This document shows positions 10,901 through 19,360 of a DNA stretch of 64,000 bases, one piece after another (the first letter of the stretch is position 1; every line of letters begins with the position of its first letter). The stretch covers positions 35,519 through 99,518 of the forward strand of contig NZ_JAAJTJ010000015.1 in NCBI RefSeq assembly GCF_011030405.1, in the 5' to 3' direction. The notes under the pieces were generated by a model. That model had not been told where the DNA came from and did no database searches. It saw nothing but the letters and a program-made list of their open reading frames with translations. The stretch is from Parapedobacter sp. SGR-10. Lineage in GTDB: Bacteria > Bacteroidota > Bacteroidia > Sphingobacteriales > Sphingobacteriaceae. A program made the translations under genes and the position numbers.

Positions 10901-11323
10901 TTCTCCTTTGAGATTGGTCACCTTACCTTGGATACCCATCTGGACAAGCGGTTTGTGATCCATCTTCATCTTTTCTTTTATCACCACGGTTTTATCCCGT
11001 ATGGTAAAATCCAATGCTTGATCTTCAAAGCACCTGTTCAAAACTTCTGTCAACTCTACATTCATGACATTGATGCTCACAGGTTTCGACTCCTTAAGGA
11101 TATCTGTAGAGTACAAAAAATTATAGCCCGTTTGCTGCTTTAGACTTTTTAAGACATCTTTAAGTGTAGCCTGATTGACATGCAAACTTATTTTTTGAGA
11201 ATAAACCGACGCGCTTACGGAAAGAAAACTAGTTAATAAAATGAAGCATGCTATTTTCATGACCAACAGGAATTTGTACACTTTAGGTTGCAGCCTAAAG
11301 CCTGTAAATACATTTAATTTCAT
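7913..11323 (-). CDS. susC: SusC/RagA family TonB-dependent receptor with N-terminal STN signalling domain
   Basis: 1136 residues. A signal peptide ends near residue 42 (SVYSQ). Residues about 44-118 are an STN domain (ISLHVNQATLKDVLKSL), the part that talks to an inner-membrane anti-sigma factor. Residues 130-205 are a carboxypeptidase-regulatory-like domain, followed by the SusC signature NEIVVVGYG (208-216), the plug (VAGVQVSSQDGQPG, IRGANSV) and the 22-strand barrel ending in FGLNITL. The STN domain, together with the FecR and ECF sigma genes directly upstream, shows substrate-induced transcription. It imports oligosaccharides with SusD using TonB energy. Confidence 0.95.
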   Translation of the reverse strand: MKLNVFTGFRLQPKVYKFLLVMKIACFILLTSFLSVSASVYSQKISLHVNQATLKDVLKSLKQQTGYNFLYSTDILKESKPVSINVMNVELTEVLNRCFEDQALDFTIRDKTVVIKEKMKMDHKPLVQMGIQGKVTNLKGEPLEGVSIRLKGTNTYTLTDGEGGYQIKVPDGKGVLIFSYIGFTTREIAINDKKVLNVSLLEAPTKLNEIVVVGYGEVSRKDLTGAVGSVAIEELQKAPVRSFEEALAGRVAGVQVSSQDGQPGSTVDIVIRGANSVSQSNSPLYVIDGFPLEDPDNNMINPSDIASMEILKDASATAIYGARGANGVVIITTKGGVDGKAIISYDGYYGTQEITQRMELMNPYEFIKVLSERSPSTANSMYFAGGKTIDDYKDAVGFDWQDRIFKTAPMQNHNLSIRGGNKQTKYSLSGSIFEQDGVLINSGYNRYQARLRLDQQVNNSLKLGVNINYSGLVNYGNSPGGNYNAALLYQAMAYRPISGNPNVNLEELEFDEEIEDQINNTRFNPVLSAQNELRERINNTLLANGYGEYSFRGFKLRISGGFSKDVRRNNTFNNSKTRSGSPRFPGAATNGVNGSVLYSEISNYVNENTLTWRKKVGKHSFTALGGFTIQGRKGTSFGASAIQVPNDNLGVSGLDEGVPNVITSTSTSSNLASFLGRFDYNYKSKYLLTASFRADGSSKFYTGNKWGYFPSAAASWRFSQEDFMKPLRFISDAKLRASAGVTGNNRVSDFAYMSTIDMSVTTAYPFNNQPSNAAVLGELRNLDLLWESTFQSDLGLDLSFLKDKITLSVDAYSKTTNDLLLYANLPPSLGYSRSFKNIGKVGNKGLEFSIYSMNLKTKNFSWSTNFNISLNRNKVIELAENEEVLLSPVTWHSQFNQLSPYIAKIGMPIGMFYGLIWEGNYQSEDFDGNLLKSTIPTNGDNRQDIRPGDIKYRDITGDGIVNFDDYTIIGNPNPKHFGGLSNNFIYKGFDLNVFFQWSYGNDILNANRYIFEGRGGVIQNYFASYVNRWSVDNPTNEHFRVGGSGPAAYSSKVIEDGSYLRLKTVQFGYSFNPKLIKRLKIDAIRLYASAQNLYTWTSYSGFDPEVSARASALTPGFDWSAYPRARTITFGLNITL

Positions 11324-11443
11324 ATATTTGAAATGTTTGGATTTAAAGTTTTAATTAGTTTCTCGAAAAGATTATTAACGCTATTTCAAACAACGCCGGA
11401 AGTGTTACGAGCGCTTTCGGCCTTATTTTTTTATAATTGTATA

Positions 11444-12547
11444 TCAAGGCATAACTACTATCCTCCTTCCTTGCAGTTGAAAATGAACGACATTGGTCAA
11501 TTCCAACATATCCAACACCTTGGATACATCTTCATATCTCGAAATAGAGCCTGCCATTCGTTTGTCTACAAAATTTTCAGCAAAAACAACCTCTACATTA
11601 TACCATCTGGAAATCTTTCGCATGATGCTGGAGACCTTCTCATCACTAAACTGAAAGATGCCATTTTTCCAGTCTATAGCATCTTCGGCACTCACTTCGC
11701 TTATCACAGAAGACCTATTTACCAAATTGGTTTGCATCCGTTGATTAGGTTTCAAAAAGTAATCCTTTCCAAAGGATTGGACTTTGACCGCTCCCTCCAA
11801 TAGCGTAATTACAGAGTTAGGTTCATCGTGATAAGCATTCACATTAAAATGTGTACCCAGGACTTCTACAAGCTGCTCCTGCGTTTTGACCCTAAATGGT
11901 CGTTTCGAATCCTTAGCCACCTCAAAATAGACCTCTCCTGTTATCTCTACAAAACGTTCTTGTTTTTCAAAAACCGAAGGAAACCGAATAGAAGAAGCTG
12001 CATTCAGCCATGCTCTTGTGCCGTCGGCCAGCTCTATCTGATATTGTCCACCTTTCGGCGTCTCCAACAGACTGAACAGTTCCTCTGTATCGTCTGACTC
12101 CATAACTTTGTAAACTATTTCGCCATCTCTGTTTTTATAGATCTTGATATGGTCTAGGGCAACAGTCTCCCCATCCGCAATATTATCCAAGTCTATTTCT
12201 CTACCATCGGAAAAAGATAGTTTAGCCATATTGCTTCCGGGCACTATGGCCTGAGCCAACCTAGAGGAGTCAACCTCATTTTTATCAAGCAACACGTAAA
12301 ACGATATTGCCGAAAAAACCAAAATCAAAGCAGCTGCTGCCCATTGGATGTATCGGATTTTTATTTTTCTGTTTTCCTGTACATCCAGCTTGTTCCAGAT
12401 GTGCCTCTCCAGAGATTTATAATCAATATCATCAGAAAGAGATTCTTGCTGAACCTGTTGGTTATACCACGATTCCAAAAGCTTTCTCTCCTCGTCAGTA
12501 CATTCTCCTTTGAGGTATTTCTTTAATAATGCTTGGTGTTTGTCCAT
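11444..12547 (-). CDS. FecR-family anti-sigma factor
   Basis: 367 residues. The cytoplasmic N-terminus (residues 1-60, LLKKYLKGECTDEERKLLESW) binds the sigma factor; one membrane segment lies at about 66-87 (IQWAAAALILVFSAISFYVL). The periplasmic part carries the FecR domain (GQYQIELADGTRAWLNAASS, FVEITGEVYFEVAKD) and a C-terminal DUF4974 domain (about 298-366) which contacts the STN domain of the SusC receptor. It lies 59 bases after the sigma gene and 120 bases before susC. The gap to susC (11324-11443) has no gene and probably holds the ECF-dependent promoter of the transport operon. Confidence 0.93.
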   Translation of the reverse strand: MDKHQALLKKYLKGECTDEERKLLESWYNQQVQQESLSDDIDYKSLERHIWNKLDVQENRKIKIRYIQWAAAALILVFSAISFYVLLDKNEVDSSRLAQAIVPGSNMAKLSFSDGREIDLDNIADGETVALDHIKIYKNRDGEIVYKVMESDDTEELFSLLETPKGGQYQIELADGTRAWLNAASSIRFPSVFEKQERFVEITGEVYFEVAKDSKRPFRVKTQEQLVEVLGTHFNVNAYHDEPNSVITLLEGAVKVQSFGKDYFLKPNQRMQTNLVNRSSVISEVSAEDAIDWKNGIFQFSDEKVSSIMRKISRWYNVEVVFAENFVDKRMAGSISRYEDVSKVLDMLELTNVVHFQLQGRRIVVMP

Positions 12548-12606
12548 ATCTATTTAGCCTCGGCTTTATAGATATGTAGGTTGACAAAAAGGCAGGGGGT
12601 ACTTTT

Positions 12607-13191
12607 TTATAAAAAAAGTTTAACAATAATATAATACCATATAAATATACCGAACTTGGGCTTCAGTATTTTGAGGGCTTTTTGAATCTGTTTTTTCACC
12701 GTTTGATCCGACAATGAAAGCTTTTCAGCAATTTCTTTATGATTTAAATGCTCTTTTCTGCTCAACTCAAAAACTTTCCGCATTTTTTTAGGGAGAAAAC
12801 CAACTTCTTTTTCTATTTGTTCAGAAAGCTCTTTCTCGATCAAAAGATGATCGATCGTGTAGACGCCTTTGTTGACAAAATCACCTAATTTTTCAAGATA
12901 ATTGTTTCGCACCTTTCCCTTGTCCAACAAATCGAATACCTTATACCGTACAGAAGAATACAAGTACGAAGAAAGACTCCCTTTGATTTCCAAGACCTTT
13001 CGGTTTCTCCATATAGATTCAAAAACATCCTGAATAACATCTTGGGATTCTTCTTCTAATTTGACCATTCTTCGCGCGTGTCTGTACAAAATACCCCAAT
13101 ATCTTTTATAGACCTCAGCAAAAGCCTTATCATCTCCCTTTTTTACAAGGCAAATCAATTCATTGTCATGTAATTTGTTATAAAAAGTCAT
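12607..13191 (-). CDS. ECF-type RNA polymerase sigma-70 factor
   Basis: 194 residues. Region 2 spans about 24-92 (FAEVYKRYWGILYRHARRMV, DVIQDVFESIWRNR) and region 4 about 132-178 (LPKKMRKVFELSRKEHLNHK then EIAEKLSLSDQTVKKQIQ), with no region 3, as in ECF factors of the Bacteroidota SusC/FecR systems. It heads the locus; its own promoter must lie in 13192-13412, where a TAAATTTG box reads on the minus strand at 13252-13259. The expected target is the susC promoter downstream of fecR. Confidence 0.93.
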   Translation of the reverse strand: MTFYNKLHDNELICLVKKGDDKAFAEVYKRYWGILYRHARRMVKLEEESQDVIQDVFESIWRNRKVLEIKGSLSSYLYSSVRYKVFDLLDKGKVRNNYLEKLGDFVNKGVYTIDHLLIEKELSEQIEKEVGFLPKKMRKVFELSRKEHLNHKEIAEKLSLSDQTVKKQIQKALKILKPKFGIFIWYYIIVKLFL

Positions 13192-13508
13192 CCTCAGATT
13201 TCTTAGGCTTATGTGTACGTACCCGAATATAGGAACTTATTTTGCAAAAATCAAATTTATTCTAATCAACTAGGGAATATTAAATGCACGGTGACATCCG
13301 ACACTATAGCCAATTACACCTTTAAAAAAATAAAAAAATGTTAAATCCCACAATATATCGCCCGATATTGCATTATTAATGCATATGTTTATGATTTGAC
13401 TTTAATGGTCATATGAAATATTCATCTGTGTTTGTCTTTTTAGAAACATGAATATTTCATAAAATCATCTTTATTCTTTAATTTCGCATTCAAATATTCA
13501 TCCGCTTT
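13192..13508. promoter_or_regulatory. Divergent intergenic region with 13-bp inverted repeat ahead of ftsX
   Basis: This 317-base AT-rich region separates the sigma-factor gene (minus) from ftsX (plus) and contains no gene. It holds a perfect 13-bp inverted repeat, ATGAAATATTCAT at 13413-13425 and ATGAATATTTCAT at 13448-13460, with a 22-base spacer. A further half-like AATATTCATC occurs at 13492. The arrangement, 50 bases before the ftsX start, fits an operator for a dimeric regulator or a transcript hairpin. Confidence 0.5.
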
Positions 13509-14387
13509 ATGGCAGTATTAGAACAAGGCTCTCCTCGAAAAAAAACCAAATCGGTATATGTTTCTACCGTGATCAGTATTGCATTGGTCTTATTGATGAC
13601 GGGACTTTTGGGATTGATCCTGGTACATGCCAAAAATCTGTCTAAATATGTCAAAGAGAACATTGTACTCAATGTGATTGTCAATGACAACGTAAACGAA
13701 GGAGATGTGCTCTCCTTGCAAAAAGACATCGAAAAAGACAGCTATGTACTTCGAACGGAATATGTCAGCAAGGAATTGGCCGCCAAAAATCTCAAAGAGG
13801 ATCTAGGCGAGGACTTTGTGGAGTATCTGGGGCACAACCCCCTACTCCCTTCTATAGACATCTATCTGAAAGAGCAATATGCCAACAGCGACAGCATACA
13901 ACCCTTTATCAACAAGTTGGAAAAGAACAGCCGCGTAAAAGAAGTTGTCTATCAGGAATCGCTGATCGATATGGTCAACAACAACATCCGTATCATATCC
14001 ATGATTGTGCTGGCATTTGCCGTGATTTTGATGGTCATTGCCGTAGCACTGATCAACAATACCATTCGACTAGCCATATATTCTCAACGCTTTCTGATCA
14101 AAAGTATGCAATTGATCGGTGCGACAAAGAGTTTTATTCGTAAGCCTTATATTCTATACGGCATTATACATGGTCTCATTGGCGCATTGATTGCTATTTT
14201 GCTTTTGATATTCGCCTTACAGTTTGCGCAAAAGCAGGTGCCCGAACTCATTTTCCTCCGCAATTGGTATGAGTTTGGTGCTATATTTATTATCGTCGTC
14301 ATATTGGGTATACTCATTTCAGGGTTGAGCACTTATTTTGCCGTCACCAAATATTTGAAAGCAAAATCCCACAGTTTATACAGGTAA
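13509..14387 (+). CDS. ftsX: Cell-division permease FtsX
   Basis: 292 residues. One N-terminal membrane segment (about 18-42), a periplasmic domain of about 125 residues, then three membrane segments (about 170-195, 215-240 and 260-283) give the standard FtsX topology. The motif VVYQESLIDMVNNN precedes the permease core, as in FtsX. It works with the ATPase FtsE to activate peptidoglycan hydrolases at the division site; ftsE is not next to it here. It is followed by DUF3098, uppP and truB, a gene order I recognise as common in Bacteroidota. The gap to DUF3098 (14388-14443) contains a short direct repeat (ACTGTCA twice). Confidence 0.93.
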   Translation: MAVLEQGSPRKKTKSVYVSTVISIALVLLMTGLLGLILVHAKNLSKYVKENIVLNVIVNDNVNEGDVLSLQKDIEKDSYVLRTEYVSKELAAKNLKEDLGEDFVEYLGHNPLLPSIDIYLKEQYANSDSIQPFINKLEKNSRVKEVVYQESLIDMVNNNIRIISMIVLAFAVILMVIAVALINNTIRLAIYSQRFLIKSMQLIGATKSFIRKPYILYGIIHGLIGALIAILLLIFALQFAQKQVPELIFLRNWYEFGAIFIIVVILGILISGLSTYFAVTKYLKAKSHSLYR

Positions 14388-14443
14388 TCAGTGGAGAGAG
14401 AACAATTATATTCACTGTCAACTGTCAACTAAACAAAAAGAAA

Positions 14444-14689
14444 ATGTCACAGAAAAAAACATCTACTAACGACAACAACAAAGCCGGATTTGTATTCCAA
14501 AAGATCAATTATATCTTATTCTTGATCAGCATCCTTATTGTTTTCATTGGTTTTCTTCTTATGATGGGCAAAGAGGACATATACAGCTTTACTAAAATCA
14601 CGTTAGCCCCTTTAGTTATTGTCATTGGTTTTGCCGTCGGCTTCGTTGCTATTTTATACAAACCTAAGAACAACAAGGAAATCCAATAA
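14444..14689 (+). CDS. DUF3098 small membrane protein
   Basis: 81 residues with two membrane segments (about 26-46 and 55-75), the second ending in a basic tail (YKPKNNKEIQ). Its size, the FVFQKINYILFLISILIV start of the first helix and the position between ftsX and uppP match DUF3098. The function is unknown; the conserved neighbourhood suggests an envelope or division role. It ends two bases before uppP, so the two are surely co-transcribed. Confidence 0.85.
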   Translation: MSQKKTSTNDNNKAGFVFQKINYILFLISILIVFIGFLLMMGKEDIYSFTKITLAPLVIVIGFAVGFVAILYKPKNNKEIQ

Positions 14690-14691
14690 TA

Positions 14692-15486
14692 ATGAGTTAT
14701 TTTGAGGCCATTATTTTGGCTATTATAGAGGGATTGACCGAGTTTTTACCGGTCTCTTCCACAGGACACATGATTATCGGAACCGCATTGATGGGGATGG
14801 AGCCTTCCGATTTCGTCAAATTGTTTACCATCGTCATTCAACTGGGCACTATCCTATCCGTGCTCTTCTTGTACTGGAGACGCTTTTTCAAATCCCTTGA
14901 TTTCTACTATAAGCTCATCGTAGCAGCTATTCCGGCATCTATACTTGGGTTACTATTGAACGATGTCATCGATTCACTATTAGAAAGCCCGATGATGGTA
15001 GCCATCATGCTGGTCATTGGGGGTGTGATCCTATTGTTTGTTGACAAATGGTTCAATCGTCCAACAACAGACGACTCCGACGACATATCGTTCAAGCAGG
15101 CTTTCATTATCGGCTGTTACCAATGTTTGGCGTTGATCCCCGGTACATCCCGATCAGCCAGTACTATTGTCGGTGGTATGACCCAAAAATTGACTCGCAA
15201 GGCGGCAGCAGAGTTTTCTTTTTTCCTGGCCTTGCCGATGATGTTCGGGGCGTCTTTGGTCAAACTCCTTAAGTTTTTCAAGGAAGGCCACACTTTGACC
15301 GGAGAAGAAATCAATCTATTGATCGTCGGGAATATCGTCGGCCTTGTCGTTGCGATCATTGCGATCAAATCCTTTATTAGTGTACTGACCAAATACGGTT
15401 TCAAGGCTTTTGGTTGGTACAGGATTGTCGTTGGTTTGGTCATCATCATCCTGTTGCTGAGCGGTCACAATCTACAAGTCATCTAA
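14692..15486 (+). CDS. uppP: Undecaprenyl-diphosphatase UppP (BacA family)
   Basis: 264 residues, about eight membrane helices. The two family motifs are present: EGLTEFLPVSSTGH (residues 13-26) and PGTSRSASTIVGG (about 149-161), which carry the catalytic Glu, Ser and Arg. The enzyme removes phosphate from undecaprenyl diphosphate to recycle the lipid carrier of cell-wall synthesis, and confers low-level bacitracin resistance when abundant. Its stop codon overlaps the truB start by one base (TAATG). Confidence 0.96.
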   Translation: MSYFEAIILAIIEGLTEFLPVSSTGHMIIGTALMGMEPSDFVKLFTIVIQLGTILSVLFLYWRRFFKSLDFYYKLIVAAIPASILGLLLNDVIDSLLESPMMVAIMLVIGGVILLFVDKWFNRPTTDDSDDISFKQAFIIGCYQCLALIPGTSRSASTIVGGMTQKLTRKAAAEFSFFLALPMMFGASLVKLLKFFKEGHTLTGEEINLLIVGNIVGLVVAIIAIKSFISVLTKYGFKAFGWYRIVVGLVIIILLLSGHNLQVI

Positions 15487-16211
15487 TGCATATTCCGAAA
15501 GATAAAAACAGTACTCCTTTATTCTCTTTTGCCGAAGGCGAGATCCTTTTGGTGGACAAGCCGCTGTCATGGACAAGTTTTGATGTGATCGGAAAACTCC
15601 GAAACACGATCAAACCCTTGAAAGTTAAGGTCGGACACGCAGGCACATTAGATCCTTTGGCGACAGGACTCTTGATTATATGTACAGGCAAACTCACCAA
15701 GAAAATAGACTTATATCAAGCCGAGGACAAAGAATACACAGGCATCATTACACTGGGAGCGACAACTCCCTCCTATGATCTGGAGACGGACATAGACCAA
15801 ACATTTGATATTGGTGCGATTACCGAAGAGCAAATCTACGAAACCACAAAATCTTTCCTTGGAGAAATAGAGCAATTTCCGCCAGCGCATTCGGCTATAC
15901 AGATCAATGGCGAACGTGCTTACGAAATAGCAAGACGAGGAGAAGAAGTGACACTAAAGTCCCGAAAGGTATTCATCCACGCGTTTGAAATCGAAAAGAT
16001 TGAATTACCTTTGGTGTATTTTAGGATCAGATGCTCGAAAGGCACCTATATCCGATCGATAGCCCATGATTTTGGCAAAAGACTGCAAAATGGCGCCCAT
16101 TTGTCTTCATTGCGCCGAACAATGAGTGGTGGGTTTCACGTTGACAATGCCTGGAATCTGGAAGAACTGATTGAGACAATCAGGGCACAAAAGACCAATT
16201 GGGTCATCTAA
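15486..16211 (+). CDS. truB: tRNA pseudouridine-55 synthase TruB
   Basis: 241 residues from the ATG at 15486, which overlaps the uppP stop codon by one base. An in-frame ATG 72 bases upstream lies inside uppP and is unlikely. The family core LLVDKPLSWTSFDV and HAGTLDPLATGLL with catalytic Asp56 is intact, as are KEYTGIITLGATT, the RCSKGTYIRSIAHD element and the LSSLRRTMSG segment. It makes pseudouridine at position 55 of the T-loop in tRNAs. Translation is probably coupled to uppP. Confidence 0.95.
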   Translation: MHIPKDKNSTPLFSFAEGEILLVDKPLSWTSFDVIGKLRNTIKPLKVKVGHAGTLDPLATGLLIICTGKLTKKIDLYQAEDKEYTGIITLGATTPSYDLETDIDQTFDIGAITEEQIYETTKSFLGEIEQFPPAHSAIQINGERAYEIARRGEEVTLKSRKVFIHAFEIEKIELPLVYFRIRCSKGTYIRSIAHDFGKRLQNGAHLSSLRRTMSGGFHVDNAWNLEELIETIRAQKTNWVI

Positions 16212-16226
16212 ACAAGACATTTAGAA

Positions 16227-17201
16227 ATGAAAATATATAGAAATCTTACTGAATTCGAACCATTGGAAAATGCGGTGGTCACGATAGGTACTTTTGACGG
16301 GGTACATATCGGTCATCAAAAAATATTGAAGAAACTAGTCGATTGCGCTAACGAGAAAAACGGTGAATCGGTACTGTTGACATTCTTTCCCCACCCTCGC
16401 CTCATCATCAATCCCGATGACGAAGACCTACGGTTGATCAACGATATCGAGGAAAAGACACATCGTCTGGCCTTATCCGGATTGGATCACTTGATCATTA
16501 CCCCTTTTACGAGAGACTTCTCAAATCAAAGTCCGGAAGAATATATCCGCAATGTACTCGTGGACAAACTGGGGACCAAACGGATTATCATCGGCTATGA
16601 CCACCATTTTGGCAAAGATCGCAAAGGAAGTATAAAAAATCTCACCGAGTTGGCTCATATCTTTGACTACGAGGTTTTAGAGATCCCCAAACAGGATATA
16701 GACGATGTAGCTGTCTCTTCGACACGGATACGTGAGGCCCTGATAAAAGGTGACATCGATACGGCCAACAAATATTTGGATTACCCTTTCGAATTGACCG
16801 GAACTATTGTTCGGGGGGATCAGATTGGACGTACCATAGGTTTCCCGACTGCCAATCTGCATGTACACGAAACCCATAAACTGATACCCGCATATGGTAT
16901 CTATGCCGTCGAAGTCGAGATATATCCACATGTCCCCTCCATCGCCTCGGGTGAATATTTCGAACCTCAACCGACCAGTGTTGCTAAAGGTATGTGCTAT
17001 ATAGGTAACAGACCAACCATAGACGGCATGGCCCGAAAGATAGAAGTAAACTTGCTCGACTTCAAGGATGATCTTTATTCCAAGACTTTACGTCTTCGCT
17101 TCAAGCATTTTATACGACACGACGAACGTTTTGATTCTTTAGAAGAGCTACAAGCCCAGATAAAGAAAGATGAAGATGCTATTAGGGCGTATTTCAAGTA
17201 G
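16227..17201 (+). CDS. ribF: Bifunctional riboflavin kinase/FAD synthetase RibF
   Basis: 324 residues. The N-terminal FAD synthetase (nucleotidyltransferase) domain has GTFDGVHIGH at 21-30 and VSSTRIREAL near 168-177; the C-terminal flavokinase domain has GRTIGFPTANL. It converts riboflavin to FMN and then to FAD. It starts 15 bases after truB and is probably the last gene of the ftsX-truB run, since a 102-base gap precedes accA. No FMN riboswitch is visible upstream. Confidence 0.95.
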   Translation: MKIYRNLTEFEPLENAVVTIGTFDGVHIGHQKILKKLVDCANEKNGESVLLTFFPHPRLIINPDDEDLRLINDIEEKTHRLALSGLDHLIITPFTRDFSNQSPEEYIRNVLVDKLGTKRIIIGYDHHFGKDRKGSIKNLTELAHIFDYEVLEIPKQDIDDVAVSSTRIREALIKGDIDTANKYLDYPFELTGTIVRGDQIGRTIGFPTANLHVHETHKLIPAYGIYAVEVEIYPHVPSIASGEYFEPQPTSVAKGMCYIGNRPTIDGMARKIEVNLLDFKDDLYSKTLRLRFKHFIRHDERFDSLEELQAQIKKDEDAIRAYFK

Positions 17202-17303
17202 GGGCAAATAATAATTTGCCCTTACTCTTCTATATATACATTTTTATTTTCCCCGAAAAATACATTAACTTAGCTGACTTTTGAACGTGAAACCGTATTC
17301 AGT

Positions 17304-18257
17304 ATGGAAACAACATTTGATTTTGAAAAACCTATTGCAGATTTGCAAACACAGATAGAGAAAGTAAACCAGGTTGCCGAAAAAACCCATGTGGACATGA
17401 GTGCCACTGTAAAGGAACTGGAAAAAAAACTGGAACAAGCCAAAGTAGATGTCTATCAAAACCTAACCGGATGGCAAAAAGTACAAATGTCCAGACATCC
17501 GGACCGACCACAAACTTTTGACTACATCGAAATGATATGCGACGAGTTTGTCGAACTGCATGGAGACCGTACCGTCAGAGATGACAAAGCCATTGTAGGC
17601 GGCTTTGCATCGATAGGTGGACAATCTGTGATGGTCATCGGTCATCAAAAAGGAAAAAACACCAAAGAAAGGCAATTCCGGAATTTTGGTATGGCCAATC
17701 CCGAAGGCTATCGCAAAGCACTACGCCTCATGAAAATGGCCGAAAAATTTAACAAACCTATCATTACCCTAATCGATACAATGGGAGCCTACCCCGGTCT
17801 TGAGGCCGAAGAACGAGGACAAGGCGAAGCCATCGCGCGAAATCTTTTAGAAATGTCTGTCTTGACTGTACCGGTGATCTGTATAGTCATCGGTGAAGGA
17901 GCTTCGGGCGGAGCATTAGGTATCGGTGTAGGTGATCGTGTATACATGATGGAAAACACTTGGTATTCGGTCATCTCTCCTGAATCCTGCTCATCTATAC
18001 TTTGGAGGAGTTGGGATCACAAAGAACGGGCAGCAGAAGCCTTAAAATTGACCGCAAACGACATGTTGGCAAATGGTCTTATTGACGGTATTATTCCAGA
18101 GCCTTTGGGCGGAGCACACCAGAACCCCGAAGTCGCAGCTCAAAATGTCAAAAGTCAAATCTTGCAAGACCTCTCCTTCCTCAAATCCAAGGATACACAG
18201 ACCTTGGTTGCCGAACGTATAGACAAATTCAGTAAAATGGGTGTTGTGAACGAATAA
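17304..18257 (+). CDS. accA: Acetyl-CoA carboxylase carboxyltransferase subunit alpha
   Basis: 317 residues, full length. An N-terminal coiled segment (about 8-55) is followed by the carboxyltransferase crotonase fold, with [19 protein letters not shown] and [19 protein letters not shown] segments (the two oxyanion-hole regions) and [10 protein letters not shown]. With AccD, AccB and AccC it forms malonyl-CoA for fatty-acid synthesis; accD is not in the window. The patatin-like gene starts six bases after its stop, so the two are likely co-transcribed. Confidence 0.96.
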   Translation: METTFDFEKPIADLQTQIEKVNQVAEKTHVDMSATVKELEKKLEQAKVDVYQNLTGWQKVQMSRHPDRPQTFDYIEMICDEFVELHGDRTVRDDKAIVGGFASIGGQSVMVIGHQKGKNTKERQFRNFGMANPEGYRKALRLMKMAEKFNKPIITLIDTMGAYPGLEAEERGQGEAIARNLLEMSVLTVPVICIVIGEGASGGALGIGVGDRVYMMENTWYSVISPESCSSILWRSWDHKERAAEALKLTANDMLANGLIDGIIPEPLGGAHQNPEVAAQNVKSQILQDLSFLKSKDTQTLVAERIDKFSKMGVVNE

Positions 18258-18263
18258 AGACAA

Positions 18264-19319
18264 ATGAAAAGAATTCTCTCTATAGATGGTGGCGGCATCC
18301 GAGGTATCATCCCCGGTATGGTCGTAGCCGCTCTGGAAGATAAGCTGAAAGAACACAGCAATAACCCAAACGCACATATATCAGACTATTTCGATTTTTT
18401 TTCGGGGACGAGTACAGGTGGTATTCTGACCTCTCTCCTGCTTTTCCCCTCCGAAGAAGACCCTGGACGGCCCAAATTCAGTGCGCGCGAGGCTTTAAGC
18501 ATTTATCTGGAACATGGAGAAAGTATCTTTTCTACCCGCAATTGGCGAAGGTTCTTGAGCAAGTTTGGCTTGTTGAGTGAGATATACGATGAAGAAGTAC
18601 TGGAAAAAATACTATTGGATTATTTTGGTGACGCCAAGCTCAGTCAACTCATCAAGCCCTGTATCATCACGGCATACAATATCGAACTCCGTAAAAACCA
18701 TCTGTTCAGGCAACAAAAAGCGATCTCCCACGGCGATTCCCGCGATTTCTATCTACGGGATGTATGTCGGGCTACGTCTGCCGCTCCGACTTTCTTTTCG
18801 GTCGCCGAGATTTTTTCCCTGGCAAATACCAGATACGTATTGGTCGACGGAGGTCTATTTGCTCACAATCCGAGTATAGCTGCATTATTGGAAGTATTGA
18901 AGACATTCAATACGTTCAACATCAGTGATGTCCACATCTTATCCTTAGGTACAGGCATCACAAAGAATGCCTACAATTACGAAGATTTCAAGAAAAAATG
19001 GGCTATTTCTATAGGCCCCGCCTTGGTAGATATCATGACGGCAAGCTCTTCCGAAAGCAACGACTATTTTTTAAGACAGCTATTCCGGTCGGTCAACCGA
19101 CTTGGCAACTATATCCGTATAGAGCCCCATAACCTTTCTTCCATCAACCCGGCCATGGACGCTGCCAACAAATCAAACATTCAAAAGATAGTCGCACTGG
19201 CGGATAAACTGATCAGTGATAATGAACAAATCATCGATCAACTGGCTCACGATCTCATCCGTGATCGGCATGAAGTCGAGAAACGAAAAAAGTCTGTCTG
19301 GAATCTTTTGGGAAAATAA
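18264..19319 (+). CDS. Patatin-like phospholipase family protein
   Basis: 351 residues, no signal peptide. The oxyanion loop DGGGIRGIIPG (8-18), nucleophile elbow GTSTGG with Ser50, and catalytic Asp195 in DGGLFAHNPS form the Ser/Asp dyad of patatin-like lipases. Expected activity is release of fatty acids from phospholipids or acyl-CoA-like esters in the cytoplasm. Its placement six bases behind accA hints at membrane-lipid turnover. Homologous folds serve as effectors in anti-phage systems, but no nucleotide cyclase or other defence gene is near. Ends at a strong bidirectional terminator. Confidence 0.88.
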   Translation: MKRILSIDGGGIRGIIPGMVVAALEDKLKEHSNNPNAHISDYFDFFSGTSTGGILTSLLLFPSEEDPGRPKFSAREALSIYLEHGESIFSTRNWRRFLSKFGLLSEIYDEEVLEKILLDYFGDAKLSQLIKPCIITAYNIELRKNHLFRQQKAISHGDSRDFYLRDVCRATSAAPTFFSVAEIFSLANTRYVLVDGGLFAHNPSIAALLEVLKTFNTFNISDVHILSLGTGITKNAYNYEDFKKKWAISIGPALVDIMTASSSESNDYFLRQLFRSVNRLGNYIRIEPHNLSSINPAMDAANKSNIQKIVALADKLISDNEQIIDQLAHDLIRDRHEVEKRKKSVWNLLGK

Positions 19320-19357
19320 AAAAGAAAGGGAGTTTAAAAAAAACTCCCTTTCTTTTT
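19319..19357. terminator. Bidirectional terminator between patatin gene and RND permease gene
   Basis: A perfect 15-bp stem, AAAGAAAGGGAGTTT at 19321-19335 pairing with 19341-19355, with flanking A and T tracts on both sides that extend it. It serves the two convergent operons; the permease stop codon begins at 19361. Confidence 0.9.
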
Positions 19358-19360
19358 GCT

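Noticed and set aside
18264..19319. Patatin-like protein as an anti-phage (CBASS CapV-type) effector
   Set aside because: No cyclic-nucleotide synthase, ubiquitin-like or other defence gene lies near; it directly follows accA and ends at a terminator.
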